Positions 27,253 through 40,221 of a stretch of 64,000 nt of DNA are shown one piece after another. The position numbers and the translations under genes were made by a program. Positions within the stretch are counted from its first letter, which is position 1. Each line of letters starts with the position of its first letter. The stretch is from the NCBI RefSeq assembly GCF_900460535.1, contig NZ_UHIL01000001.1, positions 1,302,001 through 1,366,000 of the forward strand, given 5' to 3'. This DNA comes from Vibrio parahaemolyticus (GTDB lineage Bacteria; Pseudomonadota; Gammaproteobacteria; Enterobacterales; Vibrionaceae). The notes under the pieces were generated by a model. The model searched no databases. It was not told the DNA's origin and saw only the letters and a program-made list of their open reading frames with translations.

Positions 27253-28023
27253 CTAAGCAGGTATGCCACTGTGGAACTTGAAGTCTTCGTCGGGGGTTGA
27301 AATCAGCTCAGCTTCGATACGGCCGAAGTATGCAATACGCTCGCTGATATCTTTGCCTGCAATCTGCTCAGCCAGTACAAGGTAGTCTTGATAATGACGT
27401 GCTTCAGAGCGGAGTAGGGAAACATAAAACTTCGCAATGTCTTCATCCATGTGCGGCGCAAGTTTAGCGAAACGTTCACATGAGCGGGCTTCGATGTAAG
27501 CGCCGATAATGAGCTTATCGATAAGCGTCTCGGGCTCATGAGTCTTCATGTGTGAAATCAGCGTTTTTGCGTAGCGGCTTGCGGGAATGTTTTTGTATTC
27601 CACGCCACGGCTCCCCATTATTTCCAGCACTTGATAGAAGTGATGTAATTCTTCTTTGATCAAGAGAACCATTTTATCGATCAGATCTTGGCTATACGGC
27701 GAATCCGATTTTGCCATGATGGCTTTCGAAATATTGCTCTTACCTTTTAATGTCTCTAATGAGCCGATTTTTCGGTAAGCGAAATCTTCATATGGTTTGA
27801 ACCAGTCAAGTAAGGCATGTGAACTGTCTTTATCTACTGCGTATTTGCGGATCAAGAACATGGCTGACTGACCTGCTTTAAGCTCGCACAGTAAGTGATC
27901 CAATAAAATGGTTTGCAAGTTTTCTGGTTTCTTTGCTTCTTCAACCCATTCGTTGGGTGTGCGGCATTGCAGAAATTGATTGATAGGAGCAAGAAGATCT
28001 TGATAGGCGTCGAGATTAATCAT
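27253..28023 (-). CDS. miaE: tRNA-(ms2io6A37) hydroxylase MiaE
   Basis: A 256-aa ferritin-like di-iron monooxygenase that hydroxylates ms2i6A at position 37 of tRNAs. Di-iron ligand motifs are spread over the helices: LLCELKAGQSAM, KEELHHFYQVLE, EARSCERFA and RSEARHYQDYL. Length and motifs match MiaE. It lies downstream of the coiled-coil gene on the same strand, separated by a terminator. Confidence 0.92.
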   Translation of the reverse strand: MINLDAYQDLLAPINQFLQCRTPNEWVEEAKKPENLQTILLDHLLCELKAGQSAMFLIRKYAVDKDSSHALLDWFKPYEDFAYRKIGSLETLKGKSNISKAIMAKSDSPYSQDLIDKMVLLIKEELHHFYQVLEIMGSRGVEYKNIPASRYAKTLISHMKTHEPETLIDKLIIGAYIEARSCERFAKLAPHMDEDIAKFYVSLLRSEARHYQDYLVLAEQIAGKDISERIAYFGRIEAELISTPDEDFKFHSGIPA

Positions 28024-28090
28024 TTTATTTTTAGTACGTTACGTTCAAATTTGGTTCATCCAGAGCATAAGTAAAACGGAAATCTGGATA

Positions 28091-28116
28091 GAAAAAAGGC
28101 TGCAAACGCAGCCTTT
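28091..28116 (-). terminator. Terminator of the coiled-coil protein gene
   Basis: Read on the minus strand, AAAGGCTGC pairs with GCAGCCTTT around GTTT, followed by six T (A at 28092-28097). Confidence 0.8.
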
Positions 28117-28147
28117 AATCGGATAGGGCGAAAAGCTGGTGGGGATA

Positions 28148-28912
28148 TTACCACTTTTTCTTCTCGCCGAAGAGTGCTTCCATGTCGTTGTCACGCTCTT
28201 TGTCTGCCATTTGCTGCATTTCTGCATCGCTTTTGTCTTGGCGTTTCTTGTCTAAGTCGCCAAGCATCTCTTCAAGCTTTTGTTTTGCTTGGATGGAGTA
28301 CGGATCGCTTTTTGTACTCAGCGCATCGATGCCTTTGCGAAGCAGTTGTAACGCAGTACCCGGTTGGCCGCGAGCAATGGAATCGTTCGCTCGCTTAATC
28401 ACGTTTTCGATGTTGATGCGAATTTGCATCGTTTCCAAACGCGCATTCTCGGTTACGTAAGTCTGGGTGTCTAATCGGCCTTTGTTGTGCTCGTTTCGAA
28501 CGGTGTCACGCAGGCGCTTAACCAGCTTAAGCATCACGATGGCTTGCTTATCGCTGCTTGGCATTTTGAAAGAGGTACTTTCACCAGTCGGACCGTTTTC
28601 TTTTAGCTGTCCGATTTGCTGCTTCATATTCTCTATGCGTTGAGTGAGCTGCTTATTTTTCGGGTCAAGCTCATGCATGCTTTCTAGTGCATCAAGAATA
28701 CGATTGTTTAGGCACAGCAGAAGCTCCTTACTAAAAGGAATATGGTGTGCGTGACCAATCAGTTCTTCAGTGCCATCAATAAGTGCAACATAGCGTGCCG
28801 ATTCCTGCCTTTTGGCGGTTTCAACTTTAACCTTGTATTGCAACATGATGTTATAGCCTAGGATTAATACCAGTAGGATGGCTACCAAAGCGATTATTAA
28901 ACCAATATTCAT
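28148..28912 (-). CDS. Membrane-anchored coiled-coil protein of unknown function
   Basis: A 254-aa protein with one N-terminal membrane helix (about 4-24) and a cytoplasmic, highly charged helical remainder. Coiled coil is likely at about 85-105 and 205-240, and the C-terminus is basic (GEKKKW). I recognise no catalytic motif. Homologues in vibrios have, to my recollection, sometimes been labelled DNA repair proteins, but nothing in the sequence supports that. It is divergent from cysB across 314 bp. Confidence 0.75.
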   Translation of the reverse strand: MNIGLIIALVAILLVLILGYNIMLQYKVKVETAKRQESARYVALIDGTEELIGHAHHIPFSKELLLCLNNRILDALESMHELDPKNKQLTQRIENMKQQIGQLKENGPTGESTSFKMPSSDKQAIVMLKLVKRLRDTVRNEHNKGRLDTQTYVTENARLETMQIRINIENVIKRANDSIARGQPGTALQLLRKGIDALSTKSDPYSIQAKQKLEEMLGDLDKKRQDKSDAEMQQMADKERDNDMEALFGEKKKW

Positions 28913-30201
<1,289 letters not shown>

Positions 30202-30222
30202 CACTTCATTCAAGTGATGATT

Positions 30223-30253
30223 CCCCCTACAATCCATCCCAAATTGTAGGGGG
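30223..30253 (+). promoter_or_regulatory. Hairpin enclosing the Shine-Dalgarno of the methyltransferase gene
   Basis: CCCCCTACAAT (30223-30233) pairs perfectly with ATTGTAGGGGG (30243-30253) around a 9-nt loop. The 3' arm is the G-rich ribosome-binding site, 4 nt before ATG 30258. No U tract follows, so it is not a terminator. It should limit translation unless opened. Confidence 0.55.
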
Positions 30254-30257
30254 GGCT

Positions 30258-31454
30258 ATGCAAACGCAATTTCAATTTATTAATGACTGCTTAATTGAGC
30301 ATCAACCATTATGGCGATTCGAGCCATTTCAAAGCAGCATTCAACCATCATTACCTTGGCAGGAAACGCACCCTCAGCTTTGCCAATGGTTAGAATCGCT
30401 TTCTCCCTCTCAAATAGAAACTCTCAAAGCTGACCCAGACCTTGCGTTGGCTGAAATCAGTGTGTTTTTGCCAGATTTACCATCCTTACTTAGGCATACA
30501 CAGTTAGAGTCGATGGCATTAGATGGCCTAGCGCTAGAAAGAGGGTTAGACAGTGGAATCCCAGGGCGCAAGTTAGAACAGATCACAGCGATGGGGGAGG
30601 CAGCGATTCAATCTCATCAAGGTGAGGAATGGTTAGAGTGGTGCTCGGGTAAAGGATACTTAGGTCGGATCTTAACCACGCAAACCGATCAACCAGTGAC
30701 CAGTTTTGAATATCAACAAGCGTTATGCGACTCCGGCCAACAAGCCGCGAATGAACATCATTGGAAAATGATCTTTATCCAAGGTGACGCGTTTGATCCT
30801 CAAACCAAGGCAGTATTCAAACCCACGCAACATGCTGTCGCACTGCATGCTTGTGGTGACCTTCATGTTCGGTTGATGGAATATGGAAGTGAAGCCGGCA
30901 TCGCGGCGATGACGATTTCACCTTGCTGTTATCATTTGATTCAAAGCGAGACGTACCAAGCGTTATCCCAATCAGTACGAGCGTCTGAACTCATTTTGTC
31001 TAAGCATGAACTGCGCATTCCATTGCAACAGACGGTGACAGGCGGTGAACGTGTGCGTCGCCATCGTCAACAAGAGATGGTATTCAGGCTTGGTTTTGAT
31101 TTACTGACACGTGAGATTTTGGGAGTTGATGAGTATCAACCCGTGCCAAGCATTCGAAAATCACAGTTAAGTGATGGTTTTGAGGCATTGTGTCTCTGGG
31201 CTGCGAAAGAAAAAGGTATCGAGATTAACCAAGCGATTGACTTTGCCGAGTTTGAAAAGCGGGCAATAAAACGTTTTTGGCATATGGAAAGAATGAGCTT
31301 AGTGCAACTGGTTTTTCAGCGACCTTTGGAGATCTGGCTCGCATTAGACAAAGTGCTTTATCTTGAAGAACGTGGTTATCGTGTTAGATTGGCAGAGTTT
31401 TGCCCTAAATCAGTTACGCCGAGAAATATTTTAATTTGTGCACATAAGAATTAG
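30258..31454 (+). CDS. Class I SAM-dependent methyltransferase (GSTCD/Methyltransf_32-like)
   Basis: A 398-aa cytoplasmic protein. The SAM-binding motif is EWLEWCSGKGYLGRIL (about 122-137), followed by ALHACGDL (about 195-202) and the ISPCCYHL motif (about 215-222). This trio is typical of the Methyltransf_32 group, whose substrates are poorly known; an RNA substrate is possible. It starts 56 nt after cysB, with its ribosome-binding site in a hairpin. Confidence 0.75.
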   Translation: MQTQFQFINDCLIEHQPLWRFEPFQSSIQPSLPWQETHPQLCQWLESLSPSQIETLKADPDLALAEISVFLPDLPSLLRHTQLESMALDGLALERGLDSGIPGRKLEQITAMGEAAIQSHQGEEWLEWCSGKGYLGRILTTQTDQPVTSFEYQQALCDSGQQAANEHHWKMIFIQGDAFDPQTKAVFKPTQHAVALHACGDLHVRLMEYGSEAGIAAMTISPCCYHLIQSETYQALSQSVRASELILSKHELRIPLQQTVTGGERVRRHRQQEMVFRLGFDLLTREILGVDEYQPVPSIRKSQLSDGFEALCLWAAKEKGIEINQAIDFAEFEKRAIKRFWHMERMSLVQLVFQRPLEIWLALDKVLYLEERGYRVRLAEFCPKSVTPRNILICAHKN

Positions 31455-31483
31455 TTATTTTTTATATCTAAATCGACTATATG

Positions 31484-31511
31484 AAAAAGCCCACTTTACT
31501 GTGGGCTTTTG
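31484..31511. terminator. Bidirectional terminator between the methyltransferase gene and ald
   Basis: AAAAGCCCAC pairs with GTGGGCTTTT (31501-31510) around TTTACT, with A/T flanks on both sides, serving converging genes. Confidence 0.8.
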
Positions 31512-31546
31512 TAAACAAAACGTGACAAAATTGCTTAATTTTGTTG

Positions 31547-32671
31547 TTAGTTGAACATAGCGATAGCTTGTTCAGGATCTACATATTCAAGGTCAAAGCT
31601 TTCTGCGACTTCTTTACAAGTGACTTTACCGTGAATCACGTTTAGACCTTCTAGGAAGCCTTTGTCTTCCAGAAGAGCTTGTTGATAGCCTTTGTTTGCA
31701 AGTTTCACAATGTAAGGGAGAGTGGCATTATTCAATGCGAAAGTTGAAGTACGTGCAACTGCACCAGGCATGTTTGCTACACAGTAGTGAACGACATCAT
31801 CAACCACGTAAGTAGGCTCGGCGTGTGTTGTCGCGTGAGATGTTTCGAAACAACCACCTTGGTCGATAGCTACGTCAACGATTGCTGCGCCTGGCTTCAT
31901 CTTAGCAATATGCTCTTTTGTTACCAGTTTCGGAGCTGCCGCGCCTGGGATTAGAACTGCACCAATAACAAGGTCTGCTTCTAGAACATGCTTCTCGATA
32001 GCGTCTTCTGTAGAATAAATGATTTTCGCTTGGCCTTGGAATTCTTCATCCAGTTTACGCAGAGTGTCTACGTTGCGGTCAAGAATTGTTACGTCTGCGC
32101 GAAGGCCAACAGCCATACGAGCTGCGTTTGCACCAACGACACCACCACCAACGATAACGACTTTAGCAGGTTCAACACCAGGTACGCCTCCAAGAAGTAA
32201 ACCACGACCACCGTGTGATTTTTCTAACGTTTGCGCACCCGCTTGGATAGACATCCGACCTGCCACTTCTGACATTGGTGCTAACAGTGGCAAACGACCC
32301 ATATTATCTGTTACAGTCTCATAGGCTATACAGACAGCTTTGCTCTTGATTAGCTCATCAGTTTGTGGAAAATCTGGTGCTAGGTGTAAATAAGTAAATA
32401 AAATTTGCCCTTCGCGGAGCATTGCTCTCTCAACTGCTTGGGGTTCTTTTACTTTTACTATCATGTCTGCTTGCGCGAAAACGTCTGCAGCATGAGGGAG
32501 AATGGATGCGCCGACGGCGATGTAATCATCGTCTGAAAAACCAATGCCGGCACCTGCATTGGTCTCAACTAAAACTTGGTGGCCATGTGAGATGAGTTCT
32601 CTCACGCTAGCAGGGATCATACCCACACGGTATTCGTGGTTCTTGATTTCCTTAGGTACGCCAATGATCAT
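31547..32671 (-). CDS. ald: Alanine dehydrogenase
   Basis: A 374-aa NAD-dependent enzyme interconverting L-alanine and pyruvate plus ammonia. The N-terminus MIIGVPKEIKNHEYRVGM is characteristic. The NAD-binding GGGVVGANAARMAVG loop and the conserved HYCVANMPGAVARTST region are present. ATG 32671 is chosen; the frame stays open upstream to 32803, but the extra 44 residues do not match the family. It is divergent from lrp, its expected activator, across 156 bp. Confidence 0.96.
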   Translation of the reverse strand: MIIGVPKEIKNHEYRVGMIPASVRELISHGHQVLVETNAGAGIGFSDDDYIAVGASILPHAADVFAQADMIVKVKEPQAVERAMLREGQILFTYLHLAPDFPQTDELIKSKAVCIAYETVTDNMGRLPLLAPMSEVAGRMSIQAGAQTLEKSHGGRGLLLGGVPGVEPAKVVIVGGGVVGANAARMAVGLRADVTILDRNVDTLRKLDEEFQGQAKIIYSTEDAIEKHVLEADLVIGAVLIPGAAAPKLVTKEHIAKMKPGAAIVDVAIDQGGCFETSHATTHAEPTYVVDDVVHYCVANMPGAVARTSTFALNNATLPYIVKLANKGYQQALLEDKGFLEGLNVIHGKVTCKEVAESFDLEYVDPEQAIAMFN

Positions 32672-32827
32672 CCTGTATCCTCTTTCTATAATGGTTGTAA
32701 AAACTATTTGTAGGGTGTTATTGTCGAATTTGTAACTAGTATAGTTATGGGTTTGTAAAATTTGGCACCAAATATTAAAAAGTTGTAGTATATTTTTTTG
32801 CAAGGAAGTAATAAGGTGGAATAAAAA
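32672..32827. promoter_or_regulatory. Divergent ald-lrp promoter region
   Basis: 156 bp, strongly AT-rich with phased A/T tracts, as expected for Lrp binding. Lrp controls alanine catabolism and its own gene in relatives. Exact sites are not resolved. Confidence 0.45.
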
Positions 32828-33322
32828 ATGGCAGACAACTATAAAAAGCCGTCCAAGGAACTAGACCGTATCGACCGCAACACTCTTAATGAACTGCAGA
32901 AAGACGGTCGTATTTCAAACGTTGAGCTTTCAAAACGTGTAGGACTTTCTCCAACGCCATGTTTGGAGCGTGTGCGTCGCTTAGAGCGTCAAGGCTACAT
33001 CACAGGATATACTGCGCTACTTAATCCGCAGCTCCTAGATGCATCACTACTGGTATTCGTTGAGATTACGTTAAACCGTGGTGCGCCAGATGTGTTTGAA
33101 CAGTTTAACTCAGCTGTTCAAAAGCTAGACGACATTCAAGAGTGTCATCTAGTTTCAGGTGACTTTGACTATCTTCTAAAGACCCGTGTATCTGATATGG
33201 GTGCTTACCGTCGACTACTTGGCGATACGTTACTACGTCTACCTGGCGTAAATGACACTCGCACCTACGTAGTTATGGAAGAAGTGAAACAATCTAACCA
33301 GCTTGTGATTAAAACTCGTTAA
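32828..33322 (+). CDS. lrp: Leucine-responsive regulatory protein Lrp
   Basis: A 164-aa global regulator nearly identical to enteric Lrp. The helix-turn-helix covers about 13-60 (LDRIDRNTLNELQKDGRISNVELSKRVGLS in the family arrangement). The C-terminal RAM effector domain contains VSGDFDYLLKTRV. It controls amino-acid metabolism in response to leucine and alanine. lrp-ftsK-lolA-rarA-serS is the conserved gammaproteobacterial order. Confidence 0.97.
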   Translation: MADNYKKPSKELDRIDRNTLNELQKDGRISNVELSKRVGLSPTPCLERVRRLERQGYITGYTALLNPQLLDASLLVFVEITLNRGAPDVFEQFNSAVQKLDDIQECHLVSGDFDYLLKTRVSDMGAYRRLLGDTLLRLPGVNDTRTYVVMEEVKQSNQLVIKTR

Positions 33323-33333
33323 TTTCTTGCAAA

Positions 33334-33358
33334 GAAAGCGGTATATGCTTCCGCTTTC
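33334..33358 (+). terminator. Hairpin after lrp
   Basis: GAAAGCGG (33334-33341) pairs with CCGCTTTC (33351-33358). The T tract is poor, so termination may be weak. Confidence 0.45.
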
Positions 33359-33406
33359 GCCATAGAGTAATTGGGTTTTTCTCTTTGATATGGTTAAATC
33401 AATTTA

Positions 33407-33429
33407 CCGAGCGGCTTGATGCCGCTCGG
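33407..33429 (+). other. Strong GC hairpin in the lrp-ftsK spacer
   Basis: CCGAGCGGC pairs with GCCGCTCGG around TTGAT, 45 nt before the ftsK start. No U tract follows. It may stabilise an mRNA end or pause transcription. Confidence 0.5.
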
Positions 33430-33474
33430 AATGTTTTGCAAATTCCTATTTCATTTCCATATTCAAGTTGATTT

Positions 33475-36400
33475 ATGTTCAAAGAGAACGCAAAGAAAGT
33501 CGAAACCATCATTAAAACCAGTGAAGAGCCTCAGTCTTCACGCTTAAATGGCTTCCAACGCTTAAAAGAGTGCTGCTTTATCGTTGGCGTTCTTAGCTCG
33601 GTATTGCTCGCTGTAGCACTATTTACCTTTAGTCCAGCTGATCCATCTTGGTCCCAAACTGCATGGGGTGGGGAGATCGATAACGCTGGTGGCCTGTTTG
33701 GCGCATGGCTTGCCGACACTCTATTTTTCACTTTTGGCTCTCTCGCCTATCCGATTCCTTTCCTACTGGCTGCGGCTGCGTGGGTGATTTGTCGTAAGCG
33801 AGGGGAAGATGAGCCAATTGATTTTATGCTGTGGGGAACCCGTTTACTGGGCCTAACCGTTCTTATCATGACCAGTTGCGGCCTTGCCGATATTAACTTC
33901 GATGATATTTGGTACTTCTCATCGGGCGGTGTAGTAGGCGATGTTTTATCAAGCCTTGCTTTGCCGACGTTGAATGTACTGGGTACAACGCTCGTCCTTC
34001 TATTTCTGTGGGGGGCTGGTTTTACTCTGTTTACGGGGATTTCTTGGCTGAACATCGTCGAATGGCTTGGTGATCGCTCGTTAGCGGTATTGGCTGCCAT
34101 CGCGAATAAGTTCAGAGGTTCAGAACAAGAGACGCTAGAGCCTCAGCTTGATGAGTTTGTTGAGGATAAAGTATCAACAAAACACGTTGAAGACGATCAA
34201 CAAGACGACGAGACGCTTCCTCACTTAACGGCTTACGAAGTTGAAGAGCCAAAAGAGAAAGCGGCAGTACACGAATATCCTATATATATGCCGCAAGCCA
34301 AATCAGAAACGTCTACGGTAAAACCGACGCCAGAGCCCCAAACTCAACGAGTTGCGGCAGTAAATGCGACGCCAACGTATGTTGAACCAGAACCACAACT
34401 TAAAGCGGTCAGCACAGATAACGTGGATCCAATGGTTGAGCGTACCAAGCAGCTGAATGTAACCATCGAAGAGTTGGAAGCTGCAGCGCAGCAAGCAGAT
34501 GATTGGGTGTCAGAAGAACAAACAAGCCAATCTTATGCGGATACAAACGCAGTCTATCAAGAACAGGTGCAAGCCAAGCATGAAGAGGTTGTTGAACACG
34601 ATACGCCTCAACGAGAATCAAGCTATGAAGAGTATGAACAGTTTGCTGCTCAGCAAGAACAGCAACTCCATGTGGAACCAACGCCACACGAAGAGCCTGT
34701 TATTGACACTCGTGCGCTTGATGACATTACCGACCACGCTGAGCCAAGTGAACATATTGAACCAACCATCTCTGATTTTGATGTAGTAGATGAAGAGGAG
34801 GCATATGTTGCTCCTCAACCTCAGTCGCGTTCACCAGAGCCTCAACCTATAGTTCAACCACAATCGGTTTCTCAAATTCAACCAGAACAGACACCTGAGC
34901 CGAGTGTAGTGTTTGAACCAGCGCCACAAGAAGTTGAGGTTGAGGAAGTGCAAGATGGCGATCAAGATGTTGCCGCATTCCAAAGCATGGTATCCAGCGC
35001 GCAAGCAAAAGTTGCCGCGACGCAAAACCCATTCTTGATGAAGCAAGAACAGAATTTACCAGTGCCAGAAGAGCCGCTGCCAACACTTGAATTGCTTTAC
35101 CATCCGGAAAAACGTGAAAACTTCATCGATCGTGAAGCGCTTGAGCAAGTCGCGCGTTTAGTCGAAAGCAAGCTTGCAGACTACAAAATTAAAGCTGACG
35201 TAGTCGGCATTTACCCAGGCCCAGTCATCACTCGATTCGAGCTCGATTTGGCGCCAGGTGTGAAAGTAAGTCGAATTTCTGGTCTGTCTATGGACTTGGC
35301 GCGTGCTCTATCGGCGATGGCGGTACGTGTTGTAGAGGTGATTCCAGGCAAACCTTATGTCGGTCTTGAGTTGCCAAACATGAGTCGTCAGACGGTTTAT
35401 CTGTCAGACGTCATCAGCAGCCCTCAATTTGAGCAAGCTAAATCGCCAACGACGGTGGTACTTGGTCAAGATATCGCGGGTGAAGCTGTCATTGCTGACA
35501 TCGCTAAAATGCCTCACGTACTTGTTGCAGGTACGACAGGTTCAGGTAAGTCGGTCGGTGTAAACGTCATGATCTTGAGTATGCTCTACAAAGCTTCTCC
35601 AGAAGATCTACGCTTCATAATGATCGACCCGAAAATGTTGGAGCTTTCTATTTACGAAGGTATCCCTCATCTTCTTGCCGAAGTTGTTACTGATATGAAA
35701 GACGCATCCAATGCTCTACGTTGGTGTGTGGGTGAAATGGAACGCCGTTACAAACTGATGTCGGCACTGGGTGTGCGTAACGTGAAAGGCTTTAACGAGA
35801 AGTTGAAGATGGCAGCTGAAGCCGGCCACCCAATTCACGATCCATTCTGGCAAGAAGGCGACAGTATGGATACAGAACCGCCGTTGCTTGAGAAATTGCC
35901 ATACATCGTCGTTGTTGTTGACGAATTTGCCGACCTTATGATGGTTGTGGGTAAAAAGGTTGAAGAACTGATTGCTCGTTTGGCTCAGAAAGCGCGTGCG
36001 GCTGGTATTCACTTGATTCTTGCAACTCAGCGTCCATCGGTTGACGTTATTACGGGTCTGATTAAAGCAAACATTCCAACACGCGTGGCGTTTACTGTAT
36101 CAACGAAGACGGACTCGCGTACTATCCTTGACCAAGGCGGCGCGGAATCGCTACTTGGTATGGGTGACATGCTGTACTTGCCTCCAGGTTCTAGCCATAC
36201 GATTCGTGTTCACGGCGCATTTGCATCGGATGATGATGTACATGCTGTGGTGAACAACTGGAAGGCGCGTGGTAAGCCAAACTACATCGATGAAATCATC
36301 AGTGGCGACCAAGGCCCAGAAAGTTTGCTTCCGGGCGAACAAATGGAATCAGATGAAGAGATGGATCCATTGTTTGATCAGGTGGTTGAGCACGTGGTTC

Positions 36401-36561
36401 AGTCGCGCCGTGGTTCGGTTTCTGGCGTGCAGCGTCGATTCAAAATCGGTTATAACCGTGCCGCACGAATTGTCGAGCAGCTTGAGGCTCAAGGCATCGT
36501 GAGTGCGCCGGGTCACAATGGTAACCGTGAAGTCTTGGCTCCTGCGCCACCAAAAGATTAA
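33475..36561 (+). CDS. ftsK: DNA translocase FtsK
   Basis: A 1028-aa septal protein. The N-terminal membrane domain has about four helices (about 33-205). A long Pro/Glu/Gln-rich linker (about 210-520) is the family's variable part. The RecA-like motor has Walker A GTTGSGKS (about 686-693) and Walker [12 protein letters not shown]. The C-terminal gamma winged helix ([21 protein letters not shown]) reads KOPS and activates XerCD at dif. It coordinates division with chromosome dimer resolution. It is shorter than E. coli FtsK (about 1329 aa), as the linker is shorter. Confidence 0.97.
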   Translation: MFKENAKKVETIIKTSEEPQSSRLNGFQRLKECCFIVGVLSSVLLAVALFTFSPADPSWSQTAWGGEIDNAGGLFGAWLADTLFFTFGSLAYPIPFLLAAAAWVICRKRGEDEPIDFMLWGTRLLGLTVLIMTSCGLADINFDDIWYFSSGGVVGDVLSSLALPTLNVLGTTLVLLFLWGAGFTLFTGISWLNIVEWLGDRSLAVLAAIANKFRGSEQETLEPQLDEFVEDKVSTKHVEDDQQDDETLPHLTAYEVEEPKEKAAVHEYPIYMPQAKSETSTVKPTPEPQTQRVAAVNATPTYVEPEPQLKAVSTDNVDPMVERTKQLNVTIEELEAAAQQADDWVSEEQTSQSYADTNAVYQEQVQAKHEEVVEHDTPQRESSYEEYEQFAAQQEQQLHVEPTPHEEPVIDTRALDDITDHAEPSEHIEPTISDFDVVDEEEAYVAPQPQSRSPEPQPIVQPQSVSQIQPEQTPEPSVVFEPAPQEVEVEEVQDGDQDVAAFQSMVSSAQAKVAATQNPFLMKQEQNLPVPEEPLPTLELLYHPEKRENFIDREALEQVARLVESKLADYKIKADVVGIYPGPVITRFELDLAPGVKVSRISGLSMDLARALSAMAVRVVEVIPGKPYVGLELPNMSRQTVYLSDVISSPQFEQAKSPTTVVLGQDIAGEAVIADIAKMPHVLVAGTTGSGKSVGVNVMILSMLYKASPEDLRFIMIDPKMLELSIYEGIPHLLAEVVTDMKDASNALRWCVGEMERRYKLMSALGVRNVKGFNEKLKMAAEAGHPIHDPFWQEGDSMDTEPPLLEKLPYIVVVVDEFADLMMVVGKKVEELIARLAQKARAAGIHLILATQRPSVDVITGLIKANIPTRVAFTVSTKTDSRTILDQGGAESLLGMGDMLYLPPGSSHTIRVHGAFASDDDVHAVVNNWKARGKPNYIDEIISGDQGPESLLPGEQMESDEEMDPLFDQVVEHVVQSRRGSVSGVQRRFKIGYNRAARIVEQLEAQGIVSAPGHNGNREVLAPAPPKD

Positions 36562-36571
36562 TGAACTTGTT

Positions 36572-36602
36572 TTACTCACCTTAGTCCAACTGAGGTGAGT
36601 AA
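36572..36602 (+). other. 14-bp hairpin between ftsK and lolA
   Basis: TTACTCACCTTAGT pairs with ACTGAGGTGAGTAA around CCA, with one G-T pair. The T tract expected of a terminator is missing. It probably processes or stabilises a joint ftsK-lolA transcript, or is a weak terminator. Confidence 0.55.
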
Positions 36603-36635
36603 CTTTAGGTCTTTGACCCTCTGATAGGTATCTGA

Positions 36636-37262
36636 ATGAAAAAACGATTTTCAGCGAAACTTTTCTCAGCGCTAGTTTTAAGCATTTCTTTCTTCTCTGC
36701 TGCAAATGCAGCCTCTCCAAAAGATGAACTGAACAAACGCCTCGCGATGAATGAGGGCTTCAGTGCCGATTTCTCTCAGCAAGTGATCAGCCCTGAAGGG
36801 AAAACGGTCATGGAAGGGGAAGGCACGGTTGAAATCGCTCGTCCAAGCCTGTTCCGTTGGAGCACGACATTCCCAGATGAGAACTTGCTGGTTTCAGACG
36901 GTAAAACTTTGTGGTACTACAGCCCGTTTATTGAGCAAGTCAGCATTTACTGGCAAGAGCAAGCGACCGAGCAAACACCATTTGTGCTCTTAACTCGCAA
37001 CAGAGCAAGTGATTGGGATAATTATAAGATCTCCCAGAAAGGGAATGAATTTACGCTTATCCCAACTGCAGTAGACTCTACTCAAGGTCAGTTCCAGATC
37101 AATATTGACGCGAAAGGCGTAGTGAAAGGCTTTAACGTCATCGAGCAAGATGGCCAGAAAGGGCTCTTTACATTCAGTAATGTTAAGCTTGGCAAACCAA
37201 AAGCAGACAGATTTACGTTCACAGTTCCAAAAGGCGTGGAAGTGGACGATCAAAGGAATTAA
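36636..37262 (+). CDS. lolA: LolA, periplasmic lipoprotein carrier
   Basis: A 208-aa periplasmic chaperone with a signal peptide of about 24 residues (ends NAA). The half-barrel fold is indicated by [26 protein letters not shown] and [15 protein letters not shown]. It carries outer-membrane lipoproteins, such as Pal, from LolCDE to LolB. The position between ftsK and rarA is conserved. Confidence 0.95.
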   Translation: MKKRFSAKLFSALVLSISFFSAANAASPKDELNKRLAMNEGFSADFSQQVISPEGKTVMEGEGTVEIARPSLFRWSTTFPDENLLVSDGKTLWYYSPFIEQVSIYWQEQATEQTPFVLLTRNRASDWDNYKISQKGNEFTLIPTAVDSTQGQFQINIDAKGVVKGFNVIEQDGQKGLFTFSNVKLGKPKADRFTFTVPKGVEVDDQRN

Positions 37263-37268
37263 TAGGTA

Positions 37269-38618
37269 GTGAGTAATTACACATTAGATTTCTCGGGGGA
37301 CGAAGATTTTCGTCCCCTTGCTGCTCGTATGAGACCGCAAACTATTGAGCAGTACATCGGTCAGCAACACATTCTTGGCCCGGGTAAACCCCTGCGTCGC
37401 GCGTTAGAGGCTGGCCATGTCCACTCAATGATCCTTTGGGGTCCTCCTGGTACAGGTAAAACCACGTTAGCGGAAGTCGCTGCTAATTACGCCAATGCGG
37501 AAGTTGAACGCGTGTCTGCGGTGACGTCCGGTGTGAAAGAGATTCGTGCTGCAATCGAAAAAGCGCGCGAGAACAAAATGGCGGGTCGCCGCACCATCTT
37601 GTTTGTGGATGAGGTCCATCGCTTCAACAAATCGCAACAAGATGCGTTCTTACCACATATTGAAGATGGAACCGTCACGTTTATTGGCGCAACGACAGAG
37701 AACCCGTCTTTCGAACTGAACAACGCATTGTTGTCTCGTGCTCGAGTCTACAAGCTGACTTCACTGGATAAAGAAGAGATCTCACTCGCACTAAATCAAG
37801 CGATTAACGACAAAGAACGAGGGCTGGGCAATACGCCAGCGAACTTTGCTGATAATGTGTTAGACCGTCTAGCCGAGTTGGTGAACGGTGATGCTCGCAT
37901 GTCTCTTAACTACCTTGAGCTTCTCTACGATATGGCAGAAGAGAATGATCAAGGTGAAAAAGAGATAACACTCAAACTGCTTGCTGAAGTAGCCGGGGAG
38001 AAAGTCTCTCGCTTCGATAATAAAGGCGACATTTGGTACGATTTGATCTCCGCTGTGCACAAATCTATTCGTGGATCAAACCCAGATGCCGCTTTGTATT
38101 GGGCTGCTCGTATGATAGCTGCAGGTTGTGATCCACTTTACATTGCCCGCCGATTACTTGCGATAGCATCGGAAGATGTCGGCAATGCGGACCCTAGAGC
38201 CATGCAAGTTGCACTCTCCGCGTGGGACTGTTTTACACGTGTTGGTCCAGCAGAAGGTGAGCGTGCGATTGCTCAAGCAATTGTTTATCTCGCGTGCGCT
38301 CCAAAGAGTAATGCCGTTTATGTTGCTTGGAAACAAGCGCTCACTGACGCACATAACTTGCCTGAATATGAAGTGCCGCATCACTTGCGTAATGCACCCA
38401 CCAGTCTGATGAAAGACATGGGCTATGGCGCAGAATATCGATATGCTCACGACGAGCCGGGTGCTTATGCAGCGGGTGAGCAATATTTGCCACCAGAAAT
38501 GGCGGATCGTAAGTACTATCAGCCGACAAATCGCGGTCTAGAAACCAAAATCGGCGAAAAGTTAGATTACTTGGCTAAATTAGACGCAAATAGCCAACAA
38601 AAGCGCTATGAAAAGTAG
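37269..38618 (+). CDS. rarA: RarA (MgsA), replication-associated AAA+ ATPase
   Basis: A 449-aa AAA+ protein related to clamp-loader ATPases and eukaryotic WRNIP1. It acts at stalled replication forks. Walker A is [10 protein letters not shown] (about 58-67), Walker B is [11 protein letters not shown], and sensor 1 is GATTENPSF. The C-terminal tetramerisation region contains [14 protein letters not shown]. The start is GTG 37269, 6 nt after the lolA stop, so co-transcription is likely. Confidence 0.95.
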   Translation: MSNYTLDFSGDEDFRPLAARMRPQTIEQYIGQQHILGPGKPLRRALEAGHVHSMILWGPPGTGKTTLAEVAANYANAEVERVSAVTSGVKEIRAAIEKARENKMAGRRTILFVDEVHRFNKSQQDAFLPHIEDGTVTFIGATTENPSFELNNALLSRARVYKLTSLDKEEISLALNQAINDKERGLGNTPANFADNVLDRLAELVNGDARMSLNYLELLYDMAEENDQGEKEITLKLLAEVAGEKVSRFDNKGDIWYDLISAVHKSIRGSNPDAALYWAARMIAAGCDPLYIARRLLAIASEDVGNADPRAMQVALSAWDCFTRVGPAEGERAIAQAIVYLACAPKSNAVYVAWKQALTDAHNLPEYEVPHHLRNAPTSLMKDMGYGAEYRYAHDEPGAYAAGEQYLPPEMADRKYYQPTNRGLETKIGEKLDYLAKLDANSQQKRYEK

Positions 38619-38655
38619 GCGTTTTTGGATACATTTGTTCAGTAAATTTTTTTAA

Positions 38656-40017
<1,362 letters not shown>

Positions 40018-40038
40018 TTCATTAGCCACTAGAACATC

Positions 40039-40066
40039 AAAACCCAGCCTCAGCGCTGGGTTTTTT
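40039..40066 (+). terminator. Terminator of serS
   Basis: AAAACCCAGC (40039-40048) pairs with GCTGGGTTTT (40055-40064), followed by TT. Confidence 0.88.
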
Positions 40067-40221
40067 GTTATCTGCGTCGAGTGAAAATACGTTGTTATGT
40101 AGATAGCGCACGCAATAGTGAAGAGCTCGCCCAGAATTTGACAGGATGTGATAAATGATATTTTCTAAGCGGTTTTAAAATGACAAGCTAACGGCCTTAT
40201 TTGTCCTTGTTGTTAAACGTT

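Noticed and set aside
32672..32803. N-terminal extension of alanine dehydrogenase by 44 residues
   Set aside because: The extension is low-complexity AT-rich intergenic sequence, and MIIGVPKEIK is the conserved N-terminus.
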